NCBI GenBank assembly: GCA_905182745.1
Contig: CAJJCR010000015.1
Span: 1 to 64,000 of the forward strand
DNA length: 64,000 nt
Reading direction: 5' to 3'
DNA from: Bacteroidetes bacterium MED-G20
GTDB lineage: Bacteria > Bacteroidota > Bacteroidia > Flavobacteriales_D > Parvicellaceae
Positions 1 through 14,997 of this stretch are shown piece after piece. How positions within the stretch are numbered: the stretch's first letter is position 1; the number at the start of each line of letters is the position of its first letter. The notes under the pieces are model-generated. The model did not search any database. It was not told the DNA's origin and saw nothing but the letters and a program-made list of their open reading frames with translations. Position numbers and translations under genes: made by a program.

Positions 1-85
1 TCTAACAGAACTAGACGATTTAATAGAATCTAAAGGCTTGTCTTTTGGTATGGATGTTTCAAGGTATAAATTAGATAGAGATTAA
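1..85 (+). CDS. rpoA: RNA polymerase alpha subunit, C-terminal end (partial)
   Basis: Only the last 27 residues are present, read from base 2 to a TAA at 83-85. The ending ESKGLSFGMDVSRYKLDRD is typical of the RpoA C-terminus in Bacteroidota. The subunit nucleates the RNA polymerase core and contacts activators through its C-terminal domain. The next gene is rplQ, 29 bp downstream, which is the usual end of the alpha operon and supports the call. The rest of the gene lies outside the window. Confidence 0.85.
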   Translation, partial: LTELDDLIESKGLSFGMDVSRYKLDRD

Positions 86-114
86 TAGTATTTCTAGGTT
101 TTAAATAAGAAGAC

Positions 115-726
115 ATGAGACATGGAAAAAAAATAAATCATTTGAGTAGAAAAACTGCGCACAGAAGTGCAATGTTGTCTAATATGGCCTGTTCATTGAT
201 AGAGCACAAAAGAATCAATACTACTCTAGCCAAAGCAAAAGCTTTGAGAAAGTATGTAGAGCCTTTAATTACTAAGTCTAAAGAAGATACAACTCATAAT
301 AGAAGGGTAGTTTTTAGATATCTTAGAGACAAAGATGCTTCTTCAGTTCTTTTTAGAGATGTTGCTCCAAAGATTAACAATCGTCCTGGTGGATATACCA
401 GAATTATAAAATTGAATAATCGTTTGGGTGATAATGCTGAAATGGCAATGATAGAATTAGTTGATTTTAATGAATTATTAATTAAAGATCAAACAACTAA
501 GAAAAAATCAAGAAGAAGAGGTGGTAAGAAACCTTCCAATGCAACTACTAAAGTTTCCGAAAATATTGAGGAGGCAGTTATTGTTGAGGAAACTCCAGCC
601 GAAGTTAAGGAAGTCAAATCCGAGAAATCAGAAGTTAATCAAGTTTTTGATTCTGAAGAAAAACAATCATCTGAGGACAATTCTAATAATGAAGCTGTTA
701 AACCTGAAGAAGACCAGGATAAATAA
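115..726 (+). CDS. rplQ: 50S ribosomal protein L17
   Basis: L17 is a large-subunit ribosomal protein near the exit-tunnel region. The first 120 residues carry the family signature: [17 protein letters not shown] at the start, then [18 protein letters not shown] and a GGYTRIIKL segment. From about residue 128 the protein leaves the core family, first with a basic [11 protein letters not shown] patch and then with a strongly acidic Glu/Asp/Ser tail to residue 203. Acidic or low-complexity tails on L17 are known in this phylum, but this one is long. It follows rpoA and is closed by a hairpin terminator at 746-775, so it probably ends the ribosomal operon. Confidence 0.96.
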   Translation: MRHGKKINHLSRKTAHRSAMLSNMACSLIEHKRINTTLAKAKALRKYVEPLITKSKEDTTHNRRVVFRYLRDKDASSVLFRDVAPKINNRPGGYTRIIKLNNRLGDNAEMAMIELVDFNELLIKDQTTKKKSRRRGGKKPSNATTKVSENIEEAVIVEETPAEVKEVKSEKSEVNQVFDSEEKQSSEDNSNNEAVKPEEDQDK

Positions 727-745
727 ATTTTAAAACCTTATTTAT

Positions 746-775
746 AAAAGGTAGTTAATAACTACCTTTTTTTTT
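746..775 (+). terminator. Intrinsic terminator after rplQ
   Basis: AAAAGGTAGTTA and TAACTACCTTTT form an almost perfect inverted repeat around a single central base, followed by a further run of T. It lies 20 bp past the rplQ stop and separates the ribosomal operon from carA. Confidence 0.8.
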
Positions 776-809
776 GCAATAAAAAGTTTCAATTTCTTAA
801 TGTAAAATA

Positions 810-817
810 TATTTTTG
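810..817 (+). promoter_or_regulatory. Bacteroidota -7 promoter box for carA
   Basis: TATTTTTG matches the Bacteroidota -7 consensus TAnnTTTG at all fixed positions. Its last base is only 8 bases before the carA ATG, so the predicted transcript would have almost no leader. No clear -33 TTG element is visible upstream, which lowers certainty. Confidence 0.5.
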
Positions 818-824
818 TAGTACT

Positions 825-1916
825 ATGTCAAATATTATAAATGCTGTTTTAGTTTTATCTGATGGTACTACCTTCCACGGTAAGTCATGTGGTAAAATAG
901 GTACTGCTACTGGCGAAATTGCTTTCAATACTGGAATGACAGGCTATCAAGAGATATTTACTGATCCATCTTATCATGGTCAAATCATAACCATGGCCAA
1001 CGCCCATATTGGAAATTATGGTACTAATAAGTTTGAAGTTGAATCAAATAACTCTCAAATTAAGGGTTTGGTTGTCAAAAATTTTGCAGATCATTTTTCA
1101 AGATATGGGAATGAAAACCAACTTTTAAATGACTTTCTTATTTCTGACAATGTAGTAGGGATTAAAGAGATTGATACTCGAGCTTTAATTAGCTATATAA
1201 GAGAAAATGGAGCTCAAAATGCAGTTATTTCCTCGGAAAACAAATCGGATAAAGAACTGAATGAACTTCTTGAAAAAGCTCCAAGTATGAAAGGTTTAGA
1301 GCTGGCATCAAAAGTATCTGTCCAAGAATCGTATGAAATTGGTCAAGGGCCAATAAAAGTTGCACTAATTGATTTTGGAGTTAAAAAAAACATAATTAGA
1401 TGTTTAAATGAAAGAGATTGTAAAGTAAAAGTATTCCCTTACGATGTCTCTTTAGAACAAATTACAAACTACAAGCCAGATGGAATAATGTTGTCTAATG
1501 GCCCAGGAGATCCTGAGCCTTTGAAGCATTCAATCGGAGTAGTTAAAGAATTGGTAAATTTAAATTATCCTATTTTTGGAATATGTCTTGGACATCAAAT
1601 TTTAGCTCTTTCTCAAGGCTTGAAAACAGAAAAGATGCATAACGGACACAGAGGAATAAATCATCCAGTGAAGAATCTAATTACTAATAAGTGCGAAATA
1701 ACCTCCCAAAATCATGGATTTGTAGTCAAAAGACAAGATGTAGACAATCACTCGGGAATTGACTTAACTCATGAACACTTGAATGACCATACTGTAGCTG
1801 GTATTTCTATAATTGGCAAGAATGCATTTTCGGTTCAATACCATCCTGAATCATCACCAGGACCAAATGATTCAAGATATTTATTTGACCAATTCATTGA
1901 AAACATTAAAAAATAA
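825..1916 (+). CDS. carA: Carbamoyl-phosphate synthase small subunit
   Basis: This is the glutamine amidotransferase subunit that releases ammonia from glutamine for carbamoyl phosphate, feeding pyrimidine and arginine synthesis. The N-terminal half carries the CarA signature (GEIAFNTGMTGYQEIFTDPSY). The C-terminal class I amidotransferase domain shows the nucleophile motif GICLGHQ near residue 250 and the His/Glu motif VQYHPESSPGP near the end. The 363-residue length is normal. The large subunit carB is not in the window. carA sits between rplQ and eno, a conserved Flavobacteriales order. Confidence 0.97.
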   Translation: MSNIINAVLVLSDGTTFHGKSCGKIGTATGEIAFNTGMTGYQEIFTDPSYHGQIITMANAHIGNYGTNKFEVESNNSQIKGLVVKNFADHFSRYGNENQLLNDFLISDNVVGIKEIDTRALISYIRENGAQNAVISSENKSDKELNELLEKAPSMKGLELASKVSVQESYEIGQGPIKVALIDFGVKKNIIRCLNERDCKVKVFPYDVSLEQITNYKPDGIMLSNGPGDPEPLKHSIGVVKELVNLNYPIFGICLGHQILALSQGLKTEKMHNGHRGINHPVKNLITNKCEITSQNHGFVVKRQDVDNHSGIDLTHEHLNDHTVAGISIIGKNAFSVQYHPESSPGPNDSRYLFDQFIENIKK

Positions 1917-1927
1917 TAACTAATTAA

Positions 1928-3998
<2,071 letters not shown>

Positions 3999-4051
3999 AT
4001 CATTTTGTTGTTTCTTTGTTCTCAATTTTTGAACATTTAAATTGCATCTAT

Positions 4052-8451
<4,400 letters not shown>

Positions 8452-8454
8452 AAA

Positions 8455-9267
8455 TTATTTAAATTGATAGATAATGGATAAGTCTGGACTCCATCCTAAA
8501 AACTGATGAATTTGAGTAGCTGCACAAATTGTAAATTGATTTTGTGACATGCTTATTCCAAAGGAAGCTATACTAGGATTGGACTTAATTCCTCCACTTA
8601 AAAATATTTTCTCACTTGGTTGGTATTCGATTGCAGCTAAAAAAGAAGCTGGATAAAATATACTTTTTTCAACTCCTGTGTGTAGGGTTAATTCATTTGA
8701 AAATTTATATCCTGCAGCAAGCTGGATATTAGTAGCTAATCTTTCGTCGTCAAAATTAGAAAGTTTGGTGAAAGTGGGGTTTTTAATGCATACGCCAAGT
8801 TGTAGCTCATTGGATAGTTTTGAAGAGAAACCTATATCGGCAGAAATAATAGATTTTTTATTGTAATAATCTCCTGCATTAATCATAAAATAATTTAGCT
8901 TAATTCCACTTTGAATATTTTCTCCTAATTTTTGAGAATAGCCAAATCCTACATTGTGCATTTGAAGGTGCTTATTTCCATTGGTTGAAAAATTCATACC
9001 GAATGCTCCCTTCTTAGTTGGTAGTCCAAAAACAATACTAGAGGTTGTAAAATCTTTTATTAGGAATGGTTGAAAGCTACTAATACTTAGTTCAGGCTTT
9101 TTGATTTTAGAAAGCTGACTTATGTTGTTATTTACACTCCAAATATCTTCATTATTAACATTTAGCCCAGACATAGAAGTACTTAAGGCTCCGCTGTTTT
9201 GAAATATTTGTCCTTTTGCATTAAAGTGACAGATGATAAATAAAGAAATAATCCAGTGGTAATTCAT
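8455..9267 (-). CDS. Outer-membrane beta-barrel protein, PorV/PorQ-like
   Basis: A 270-residue protein with an N-terminal signal peptide (MNYHWIISLFIICHFNAKGQ) followed by alternating hydrophobic and polar strands and a C-terminal aromatic-Phe-Lys ending (IIYQFK). The early stretch ALSTSMSGLNVNNEDIWSVNNN resembles the start of the PorV/PorP-type barrels seen around type IX secretion. The second of two possible starts (ATG rather than TTG) is used. It lies 3 bp upstream of the helix-hairpin-helix barrel gene, so the two are probably co-transcribed. Assignment beyond an outer-membrane barrel is tentative. Confidence 0.6.
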   Translation of the reverse strand: MNYHWIISLFIICHFNAKGQIFQNSGALSTSMSGLNVNNEDIWSVNNNISQLSKIKKPELSISSFQPFLIKDFTTSSIVFGLPTKKGAFGMNFSTNGNKHLQMHNVGFGYSQKLGENIQSGIKLNYFMINAGDYYNKKSIISADIGFSSKLSNELQLGVCIKNPTFTKLSNFDDERLATNIQLAAGYKFSNELTLHTGVEKSIFYPASFLAAIEYQPSEKIFLSGGIKSNPSIASFGISMSQNQFTICAATQIHQFLGWSPDLSIIYQFK

Positions 9268-9302
9268 CAATTTAATTTACAAAATATTATCACTATTCAT
9301 CT

Positions 9303-9974
9303 TTAATGAATGCTGAAAGCAAGATATTTTATTGTCTTTTCTAAATCAAGCCATTTTTTCTCGTAAAAAGTTTTAATAAAAAGAGTTTTCTTTAGTTCTT
9401 GAGACCTCTCATAAGATTCTTTATAAACATTGGTTATATTTTCCAACAATTTAAAATTATTTGATTTTATCTCTTCAAGAGTGAAATCATAAAGTAAATC
9501 ACTGTCAGTTTTTAAATGAATAACCCCATTAATTTTTAAAAATTCTTGATATCTGTCGGTAAATAATTTTGAGGATAATCTTTTCTTTGGCTTTTTTGGT
9601 TGAGGATCTGAAAATGTTAACCATATTTCATTCACTTCGTTTTCTCCAAAAAACTTTGTTATAAAATCTACTTTTGTTCTTAGAAATCTAACATTGTTTA
9701 GACCTTCGTCTAATGCAGCTTTTGCACCTTTCCAAATCCTAGCTCCTTTAATATCTATGCCAATAAAGTTTTTGTTGGGATAATCTTTTGCAAGAGCAAC
9801 CGTATATTCTCCAGCACCACAGCCTAGTTCAAGAACTAAAGGGTTTTCATTATTAAATACTGTGGACCAGTTTCCTTTTAAATCATCGTCATTAGAATGG
9901 AAATTTATCTTTGGTTGAATAACGTTTCCAAAGGTCAATATTTGAGAAAATCTTTTAAGCTTATCCTTTCCCAT
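9303..9974 (-). CDS. trmB: tRNA (guanine-N7-)-methyltransferase
   Basis: TrmB methylates G46 in the variable loop of many tRNAs using S-adenosylmethionine. The SAM-binding motif LELGCGAGEYT is clear, followed by FIGIDIKGARIWKGAK and the family motif LTFSDPQPKKPKKR. The ATG at 9974 gives MGKDKLKRF, the usual start for this family; an upstream alternative in the same frame only adds residues encoded inside gldC. The start overlaps the 3' end of gldC by about 14 bp, indicating one transcript. Confidence 0.93.
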   Translation of the reverse strand: MGKDKLKRFSQILTFGNVIQPKINFHSNDDDLKGNWSTVFNNENPLVLELGCGAGEYTVALAKDYPNKNFIGIDIKGARIWKGAKAALDEGLNNVRFLRTKVDFITKFFGENEVNEIWLTFSDPQPKKPKKRLSSKLFTDRYQEFLKINGVIHLKTDSDLLYDFTLEEIKSNNFKLLENITNVYKESYERSQELKKTLFIKTFYEKKWLDLEKTIKYLAFSIH

Positions 9975-10338
9975 CTCCGTCAAATTTCCCACTTTTAGGG
10001 ATAATTTCTGTTTTTTCCCCGAAAAATTCTGCAAAATCTCTCATTGCATTTGCCAATTGGTCTTCACTAGTTGCTTTTTCATAGGAGTTTGCAAGAGTCA
10101 TTATGGTTTGAAACATCATCTTATTCATTTCTTCAACAGACATTTTTTTTGTCCATAAATCAAGACTAAAAGTTTCATTTTTTTTGGCATTCCACAAGTA
10201 GATAAGTGCAGCAGAAGCCTTATCACTTTGTCCTTTTCCCTGGGAAGAGTGCCACTCTAATTCCTCTGGAATTAAATTCTCATCCATTATTACTTCAACT
10301 GAGAATTTTTCTTTTTTAGATGTTTTAATTTGGGTCAT
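9961..10338 (-). CDS. gldC: Gliding motility protein GldC
   Basis: A 125-residue soluble protein matching the small GldC family, which in Flavobacterium johnsoniae is encoded next to gldB and contributes to gliding motility. Recognisable features are the start with KEKFSVEVIMDEN, the stretch IPEELEWHSSQG, and EMNKMMFQTIMTLANSYEKAT with RDFAEFFGEKTEI. There is no signal peptide. It overlaps the end of gldB by about 14 bp and trmB on the other side, so the three form a tight operon. The biochemical role of GldC is unknown. Confidence 0.85.
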   Translation of the reverse strand: MTQIKTSKKEKFSVEVIMDENLIPEELEWHSSQGKGQSDKASAALIYLWNAKKNETFSLDLWTKKMSVEEMNKMMFQTIMTLANSYEKATSEDQLANAMRDFAEFFGEKTEIIPKSGKFDGDGKG

Positions 10339-11312
10339 AGCTATTTAATAGTTTTTGAATATTTTTTTCTTTTAATATTTCTTGAATGTTTAATTCAGAG
10401 TTTTTTGCAAAATCTTCAATTATTCTGCTTCCTAACCAAATCCCTATGTTTGATGGCGAATCTTCTCCAAAGTTCTTGGTAAATGGTCCAGGATTAAAGA
10501 AATAACTTATTTTTTTTGCATTTTTTTCGTAAAGAAGTTCGTGATCTACAATATATTGCCAGATATATTTTTCATTCTTTTGACACCAATCTAATTCTTT
10601 CTTAGTATATCTAAATTTATTCTCTTTTTGTTCATCGGGTAAAATTAAGTCCATCAAATAAGCAATTTTACCATAAGAGATAGCTTTACTTAGCAAATCA
10701 TCTCCTAAATATTGGTAATGATGGGTCATAAGATGTCCAAATAAAACATCTGATACAATATATTTTTTGTCCATTTTATCTTTAATATATTGTGGTAATG
10801 ATTCGTTAGGTAAAAGTTTAGTAACTCTGTTTTCTGGACCCAAGTACATATCTAATCCAATCCATATTATTGAATCAAACTCGTGAACATCTGCATTAAA
10901 TAATGAGAAAAAAGTTCCGATTTCCTTCTTTGGATAACGATATTTAAATATATTTTCACATCTGTTTAATCCCTTTGGCAATTTCTATTTTATAATTTTC
11001 AAAGTCTGGGAACTCTTTTTGTATTTCTTCAAGAAAACTTTTAATAGTACTGTCGTTTACAAAACTCTCTAAATTCGATTTTACTGCTTCTGGCAATCTG
11101 TTAACTAAAACATCTTCTTTTTTCCCAGCTCTTATCATATTTGCATAAAAATTTTGATAAAGCTGCGGGTATTTTATAAACTGCTGATGAATCTCATCTA
11201 TATTTTTGGTGTTTAACAAAACTTGATCTAAGCGTATTGTTTTAAAATTTTGCCACTGGTTATTATTTAGTTTGATTTCTCTTTTGTTTGAGGTGCATGA
11301 TGTACAAGCCAA
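10325..11312 (-). CDS. gldB: Gliding motility lipoprotein GldB (frameshifted, start unclear)
   Basis: Two adjacent reading frames together give a GldB-like lipoprotein. The first ends just after IEIAKGIK and the second continues as CENIFKYRYPKKEIGTF; one extra base near 10960-10975 explains the break. GldB marks in the second part include IWIGLDMYLG, LPQYIKDKMD and GPFTKNFGEDSPSNIGIWLG. The reading frame upstream of the TTG at 11312 encodes YYTLLLAC, a lipobox with Cys at 11304-11306, so the true start lies further upstream (about 11340) but no standard start codon is in frame there. A further base error is likely. Adjacent gldC supports the call. Confidence 0.78.
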
Positions 11313-11389
11313 TAATAGAGTATAATATAAATGTGTATTAAATTTTTCAAAGCTTGTGCAAAAGTAAAATTTGTTGGTGATTTTTTTTT

Positions 11390-11397
11390 TAAGTTTG
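11390..11397 (+). promoter_or_regulatory. Bacteroidota -7 promoter box for the PorT-like gene
   Basis: TAAGTTTG matches TAnnTTTG exactly, 15 bases before the ATG. A TTTG at 11370-11373 could serve as the -33 element, although the 16-base spacing is slightly shorter than usual. The region is shared with the divergent gldB gene. Confidence 0.5.
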
Positions 11398-11412
11398 TAT
11401 AAATATAATCCA

Positions 11413-12282
11413 ATGAATAAATTATTACTATTTCTGTTCTTTTATTTGCCATTAGTATCACAAATTAGTTCCCAAAGCAATGATCCAATTGTAGAAAACA
11501 CAGAACTAAGGAAAGTTAGATTTGGTTTGTATGGTGAAGGTGCTCTTTGTTGGCTCTCACCAGAACAACAAAAAATCTACTCAAGAGGCAACTTTGGTTT
11601 AGGGTTTGGTTGGGGATTAGACACCGAAATAAATTTCAACCCTACTACATCCCTAAGGACAGGATTAAATTTCTCAACTTTTAATGCTGGAATTAATTAT
11701 TATGACACCGATTTAAACTTGAATCACAGAACTTTTTATGTCTTAGATGCAAGTGAAAATTTTGTTGAATGGAATGATGGTTCACTGCCAGATACTAGTG
11801 GATATATTTATCAACTCTACAATAGAAATTATTCTATTAACTATGTTAATATTCCTTTGGTTTTAAAATTAAAAACCAACGAAATTGGTTATTTCACTTA
11901 TTATGGTGAGTTTGGAGCAACACTTGGTTTGAAAACTAAATCCACTGTAGATGATGACTCAAAATTATTTACTTGGAATTCCAATGATTCTACTTTTATT
12001 GAAAGCCAGCCATTTACTACTACGCTAGAAAATATAAATATTGACAAAGGGACTCAAACCGTTAGATTAGGCCTAACTCTTGGAGCAGGAGCTGAATATA
12101 GTCTTTCAGGTAGTACTGCTCTTTTCTTTCAACTAAACTGGAATTATTTTATTAATAATCAATTGGTGTCAGAAGATAAAGAAGAGTTTTTAAGACAAGA
12201 AGTTTCAAACGGTATTTTTGAATCAGTTGGGGCTAAATCATTTCCTGGAAATATTGTTTTATCTTTTGGTATACTTTTTTAA
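11413..12282 (+). CDS. PorT-family outer-membrane barrel protein
   Basis: The 289-residue protein has a signal peptide (MNKLLLFLFFYLPLVSQISSQ) and a predicted eight-strand-like barrel. Features such as RFGLYGEGALCWLSP, TSLRTGLNFSTFNAGINY, YVNIPLVLKLKTNEIGYF, LGAGAEYSL and the final ILF resemble PorT and related outer-membrane beta-barrel domain proteins. PorT is part of type IX secretion, but many paralogues share this fold, so function is not assured. The ATG at 11413 is preferred to an upstream in-frame start because it begins directly at the signal peptide. It is transcribed divergently from gldB. Confidence 0.65.
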   Translation: MNKLLLFLFFYLPLVSQISSQSNDPIVENTELRKVRFGLYGEGALCWLSPEQQKIYSRGNFGLGFGWGLDTEINFNPTTSLRTGLNFSTFNAGINYYDTDLNLNHRTFYVLDASENFVEWNDGSLPDTSGYIYQLYNRNYSINYVNIPLVLKLKTNEIGYFTYYGEFGATLGLKTKSTVDDDSKLFTWNSNDSTFIESQPFTTTLENINIDKGTQTVRLGLTLGAGAEYSLSGSTALFFQLNWNYFINNQLVSEDKEEFLRQEVSNGIFESVGAKSFPGNIVLSFGILF

Positions 12283-12333
12283 TCCTCCTTCAACACAGCT
12301 ATTTTATTTATAAATCCTTTTTACATTTATGTT

Positions 12334-13113
12334 GTGAATCCAAAAAATATAGAATCTCATATAGTAAATTGGTTATCTGGTTATTCCAAAAAATCTGGGT
12401 TAAATGGTTTTGTTGTTGGCGTATCTGGTGGAATTGATTCTGCAGTAACATCTACTTTGTGTGCTAAAACCGGCTTAAATACTATAGTTCTAAATATGCC
12501 CATCCATCAAAAATCCAATCAATTTGATAGAAGTAATGAGCATATTAATTGGCTTAAAAATAATTTTGAAAATGTATCAAGTTACGAAATTAATCTTACT
12601 GATGTTTATGATTCCTTTTCAAATGCTCTACCAAAAGCTAACCAAGATGAGTTGTCTATGGCAAATTTAAGGTCTAGAATTAGGATGTCTAATCTTTATG
12701 TTTTTGCAAGTAATAAAAAGTATTTAGTTGCTGGTACTGGCAATAAAGTCGAAGATTTTGGTGTTGGCTTTTATACTAAATATGGAGATGGTGGAGTAGA
12801 TATTTCTCCCATAGCTGATCTTCTAAAATCTGAAGTTTTTAAGATCGCACACCATCTTGGAATTGTCTCTAGTATCCAAAAAGCAAAACCAACAGATGGT
12901 CTATGGGACGACGATAGAAGCGATGAGGACCAACTAGGGGCTAGCTATGATGAACTAGAGTGGGCAATGAATTATTTAGAATTCAGTTCTCAAGGCAATT
13001 TATCTGAAAGACAAAAAAAAGTACTAGAGATATACAGAGGACACCATCAAACAAACCTCCATAAAATGAACCCTATTCCAGTCTGTGAGATCCCTAAAAG
13101 TTTAAGATCTTAA
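12334..13113 (+). CDS. nadE: NH3-dependent NAD synthetase
   Basis: NadE performs the last step of NAD synthesis, amidating nicotinic acid adenine dinucleotide with ATP. The ATP pyrophosphatase P-loop SGGIDSAV is at residues 31-38. Other family motifs are NLRSRIRMSNLYVFA, GTGNKVEDFGVGFYTKYGDGGVD, and PTDGLWDDDRSDEDQLGASYDELE. The length of 259 residues fits the short ammonia-dependent form with no glutaminase domain. It has a GTG start. TACATTTA about 5-12 bases upstream resembles a -7 box (7 of 8 positions, counting the fixed ones loosely). It converges on the ferredoxin gene with an 8 bp gap. Confidence 0.95.
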   Translation: MNPKNIESHIVNWLSGYSKKSGLNGFVVGVSGGIDSAVTSTLCAKTGLNTIVLNMPIHQKSNQFDRSNEHINWLKNNFENVSSYEINLTDVYDSFSNALPKANQDELSMANLRSRIRMSNLYVFASNKKYLVAGTGNKVEDFGVGFYTKYGDGGVDISPIADLLKSEVFKIAHHLGIVSSIQKAKPTDGLWDDDRSDEDQLGASYDELEWAMNYLEFSSQGNLSERQKKVLEIYRGHHQTNLHKMNPIPVCEIPKSLRS

Positions 13114-13121
13114 AAAAAGAT

Positions 13122-13442
13122 TTATAAATCTTCTGGGGCTAATTCTATTTTCAATAAATCAATATTTTCGCTAACAGGTATTTGACATGCTAATCTGCTA
13201 TTGTCTTTACTGTCCCAATTGTCATCTAACATTGCTTGCTCTGAAGATGATATCTCTGGCAATAAATTTGTTGAGTGAATGAAAATATGGCACGAAGCAC
13301 ACAAAGCCATACCTCCACATGTCCCTTCGACTGGATATTCATGAACTTTGAGAAGTTCCATTAAGTTAAGACTCATATCTGTCGGTCCTGAAATTATTTG
13401 TTCTTTTCCTTGTCTATTCGTGACATGAATTTTAACATCCAT
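13122..13442 (-). CDS. 2Fe-2S ferredoxin
   Basis: A 106-residue ferredoxin of the adrenodoxin/plant-like fold. Four cysteines at residues 42, 48, 51 and 86 give the pattern C-x5-C-x2-C-x34-C expected for one [2Fe-2S] cluster; the local sequence is EGTCGGMALCASCH and LACQI. It lies 2 bp downstream of the ferredoxin-NADP reductase gene on the same strand, so the two probably form an electron-transfer pair from NADPH to an unidentified acceptor. Confidence 0.92.
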   Translation of the reverse strand: MDVKIHVTNRQGKEQIISGPTDMSLNLMELLKVHEYPVEGTCGGMALCASCHIFIHSTNLLPEISSSEQAMLDDNWDSKDNSRLACQIPVSENIDLLKIELAPEDL

Positions 13443-13444
13443 TT

Positions 13445-14455
13445 CTAAAAACCTTTAATACCAGTAACAGTTGTATATTTCAACACATTGTTTTTATTAG
13501 GATATACTTTCTTAAATGCAGATTGTACCATAATAGCTGCTTCGTGAAACCCACAAAGAATTAATTTTAACTTTCCAGGATAAGTATTTACATCTCCAAT
13601 AGCATAAATCCCGTCAATATTTGTTGAATAGTCTGTTGAATTGTCCACTTTAATTGCATTTTTTTTTATTTCTAGACCCCAGTCGCCAATAGGCCCAATT
13701 TTTGGAGTGAGTCCAAATAATGGCAACCAATTGTCACAATTTATTTTTGACAAATCATTGTTTTTCGATTGAACATCCAAGGTTATTTTATTTTCATTTT
13801 TCGAAATACCCGATACTTGAGAATTTAAAATCATTTTAATTTTTCCCTGTTTAGCAAAATCTAAAGCTTTTTGCACAGAATCATTATGAGCACGAAAGTT
13901 GTCAGATCTGTGAATAAGTTTCACATCTGAAGCATAATTCTCTGCAAAGAAAAGAGCCCAGTCCAATGCGCTATCTCCGCCACCAGATATTACAATTTCT
14001 TTGTCCTTAAATACAGAAGGTTCTTTAACAATATAATATACTTTGTCATTTTCAAAACTTTCTAGGTTAGGTATGTTAGGTTTTCTAGGAGTGAACACTC
14101 CAAGTCCACCTGCTATTGCCACTATTGGCGCTTTAATTGAAGTTCCTTGAGTAGTTTTAATAATAAAGTCACCATCAGAATTTTTTTCAATAGTTTGTGC
14201 AGTTTCCCCTAATGTAAAACCTGGACTAAAAGGTTCGATTTGCTTCATTAATTTATCCACCAGTTCTGAAGCTAATATACTTGGATAACCAGGAATGTCA
14301 TAAATAGGCTTTTTTGGATAAATCTCTGCACATTGACCCCCTGGTTGAGGAAGAGCATCTATTAAATGGCATTTTAATTTTAGTAATCCAGCCTCAAAAA
14401 CTGTAAAAAGACCAACTGGTCCAGCACCAATAATTATAATATCTGTTTTGATCAT
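13445..14455 (-). CDS. Ferredoxin-NADP(+) reductase, thioredoxin-reductase-like
   Basis: A 336-residue flavoprotein with an N-terminal FAD motif (IIGAGPVGLF), the sequence DALPQPGGQCAEIYPKKPIYDIPG typical of the YumC-type reductases, and a second nucleotide-binding motif ISGGGDSALDWA for NADPH. The redox-active CxxC of true thioredoxin reductase is absent from the expected place, which supports ferredoxin reductase. The C-terminal GDVNTYPGKLKLILCGFHEAA is also typical. The gene is directly upstream of the 2Fe-2S ferredoxin and downstream of purE. Confidence 0.92.
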   Translation of the reverse strand: MIKTDIIIIGAGPVGLFTVFEAGLLKLKCHLIDALPQPGGQCAEIYPKKPIYDIPGYPSILASELVDKLMKQIEPFSPGFTLGETAQTIEKNSDGDFIIKTTQGTSIKAPIVAIAGGLGVFTPRKPNIPNLESFENDKVYYIVKEPSVFKDKEIVISGGGDSALDWALFFAENYASDVKLIHRSDNFRAHNDSVQKALDFAKQGKIKMILNSQVSGISKNENKITLDVQSKNNDLSKINCDNWLPLFGLTPKIGPIGDWGLEIKKNAIKVDNSTDYSTNIDGIYAIGDVNTYPGKLKLILCGFHEAAIMVQSAFKKVYPNKNNVLKYTTVTGIKGF

Positions 14456-14486
14456 TTTTTAAAACTTCTTTTGATAGAAAATTTGA

Positions 14487-14969
14487 TTACATTAAATCTT
14501 TATTGGTTTTAATAACTTTTTCTTTAAGTCTTTCTTTGTATTGAGATAGTTTTTTGAATATTGCAGAGTTTTCAATACCCAATATTTGAGCTGCAATAAT
14601 TCCTGCATTTGAAGCTCCATTTAAAGCAACTGTGGCCACAGGTACACCTTCAGGCATTTGCAATATAGACAATATCGAATCCCAACCATCTATTGAATTT
14701 CTAGATTTAATAGGAACACCAATTATTGGAAGAGTTGAAATTGACGCAACCATTCCTGGTAAGTGAGCAGCTCCTCCGGCGCCAGCTATAATAACTTTTA
14801 TGCCATTAGTTCTCGCATTTTTAGCATACTCAAACATTATTTCAGGTGTTCTATGAGCAGATACAATTTTAATATCTGAAGCAATCCCAAATTCTTTTAA
14901 AATGTCAATTGCTTTTTGCATTACTGGCAGATCACTTTTACTACCCATTATTATTCCAACTTGCTTCAT
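14487..14969 (-). CDS. purE: N5-carboxyaminoimidazole ribonucleotide mutase
   Basis: PurE rearranges N5-CAIR to CAIR in purine synthesis. The 160-residue protein contains the class I motifs [17 protein letters not shown] and [15 protein letters not shown], and LPIIGVPI. It starts 28 bp after the end of purK on the same strand, the usual operon, and the two enzymes act in consecutive steps. Confidence 0.96.
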   Translation of the reverse strand: MKQVGIIMGSKSDLPVMQKAIDILKEFGIASDIKIVSAHRTPEIMFEYAKNARTNGIKVIIAGAGGAAHLPGMVASISTLPIIGVPIKSRNSIDGWDSILSILQMPEGVPVATVALNGASNAGIIAAQILGIENSAIFKKLSQYKERLKEKVIKTNKDLM

Positions 14970-14997
14970 TTTTATGCTGTTACTTTAACTATTTTTT

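Noticed and set aside
11267-11461. Minus-strand open frame across the gldB/PorT-like intergenic region
   Set aside because: It crosses the promoter and runs antisense to the PorT-like start, and its translation lacks protein features; it is in another frame of gldB's leader.
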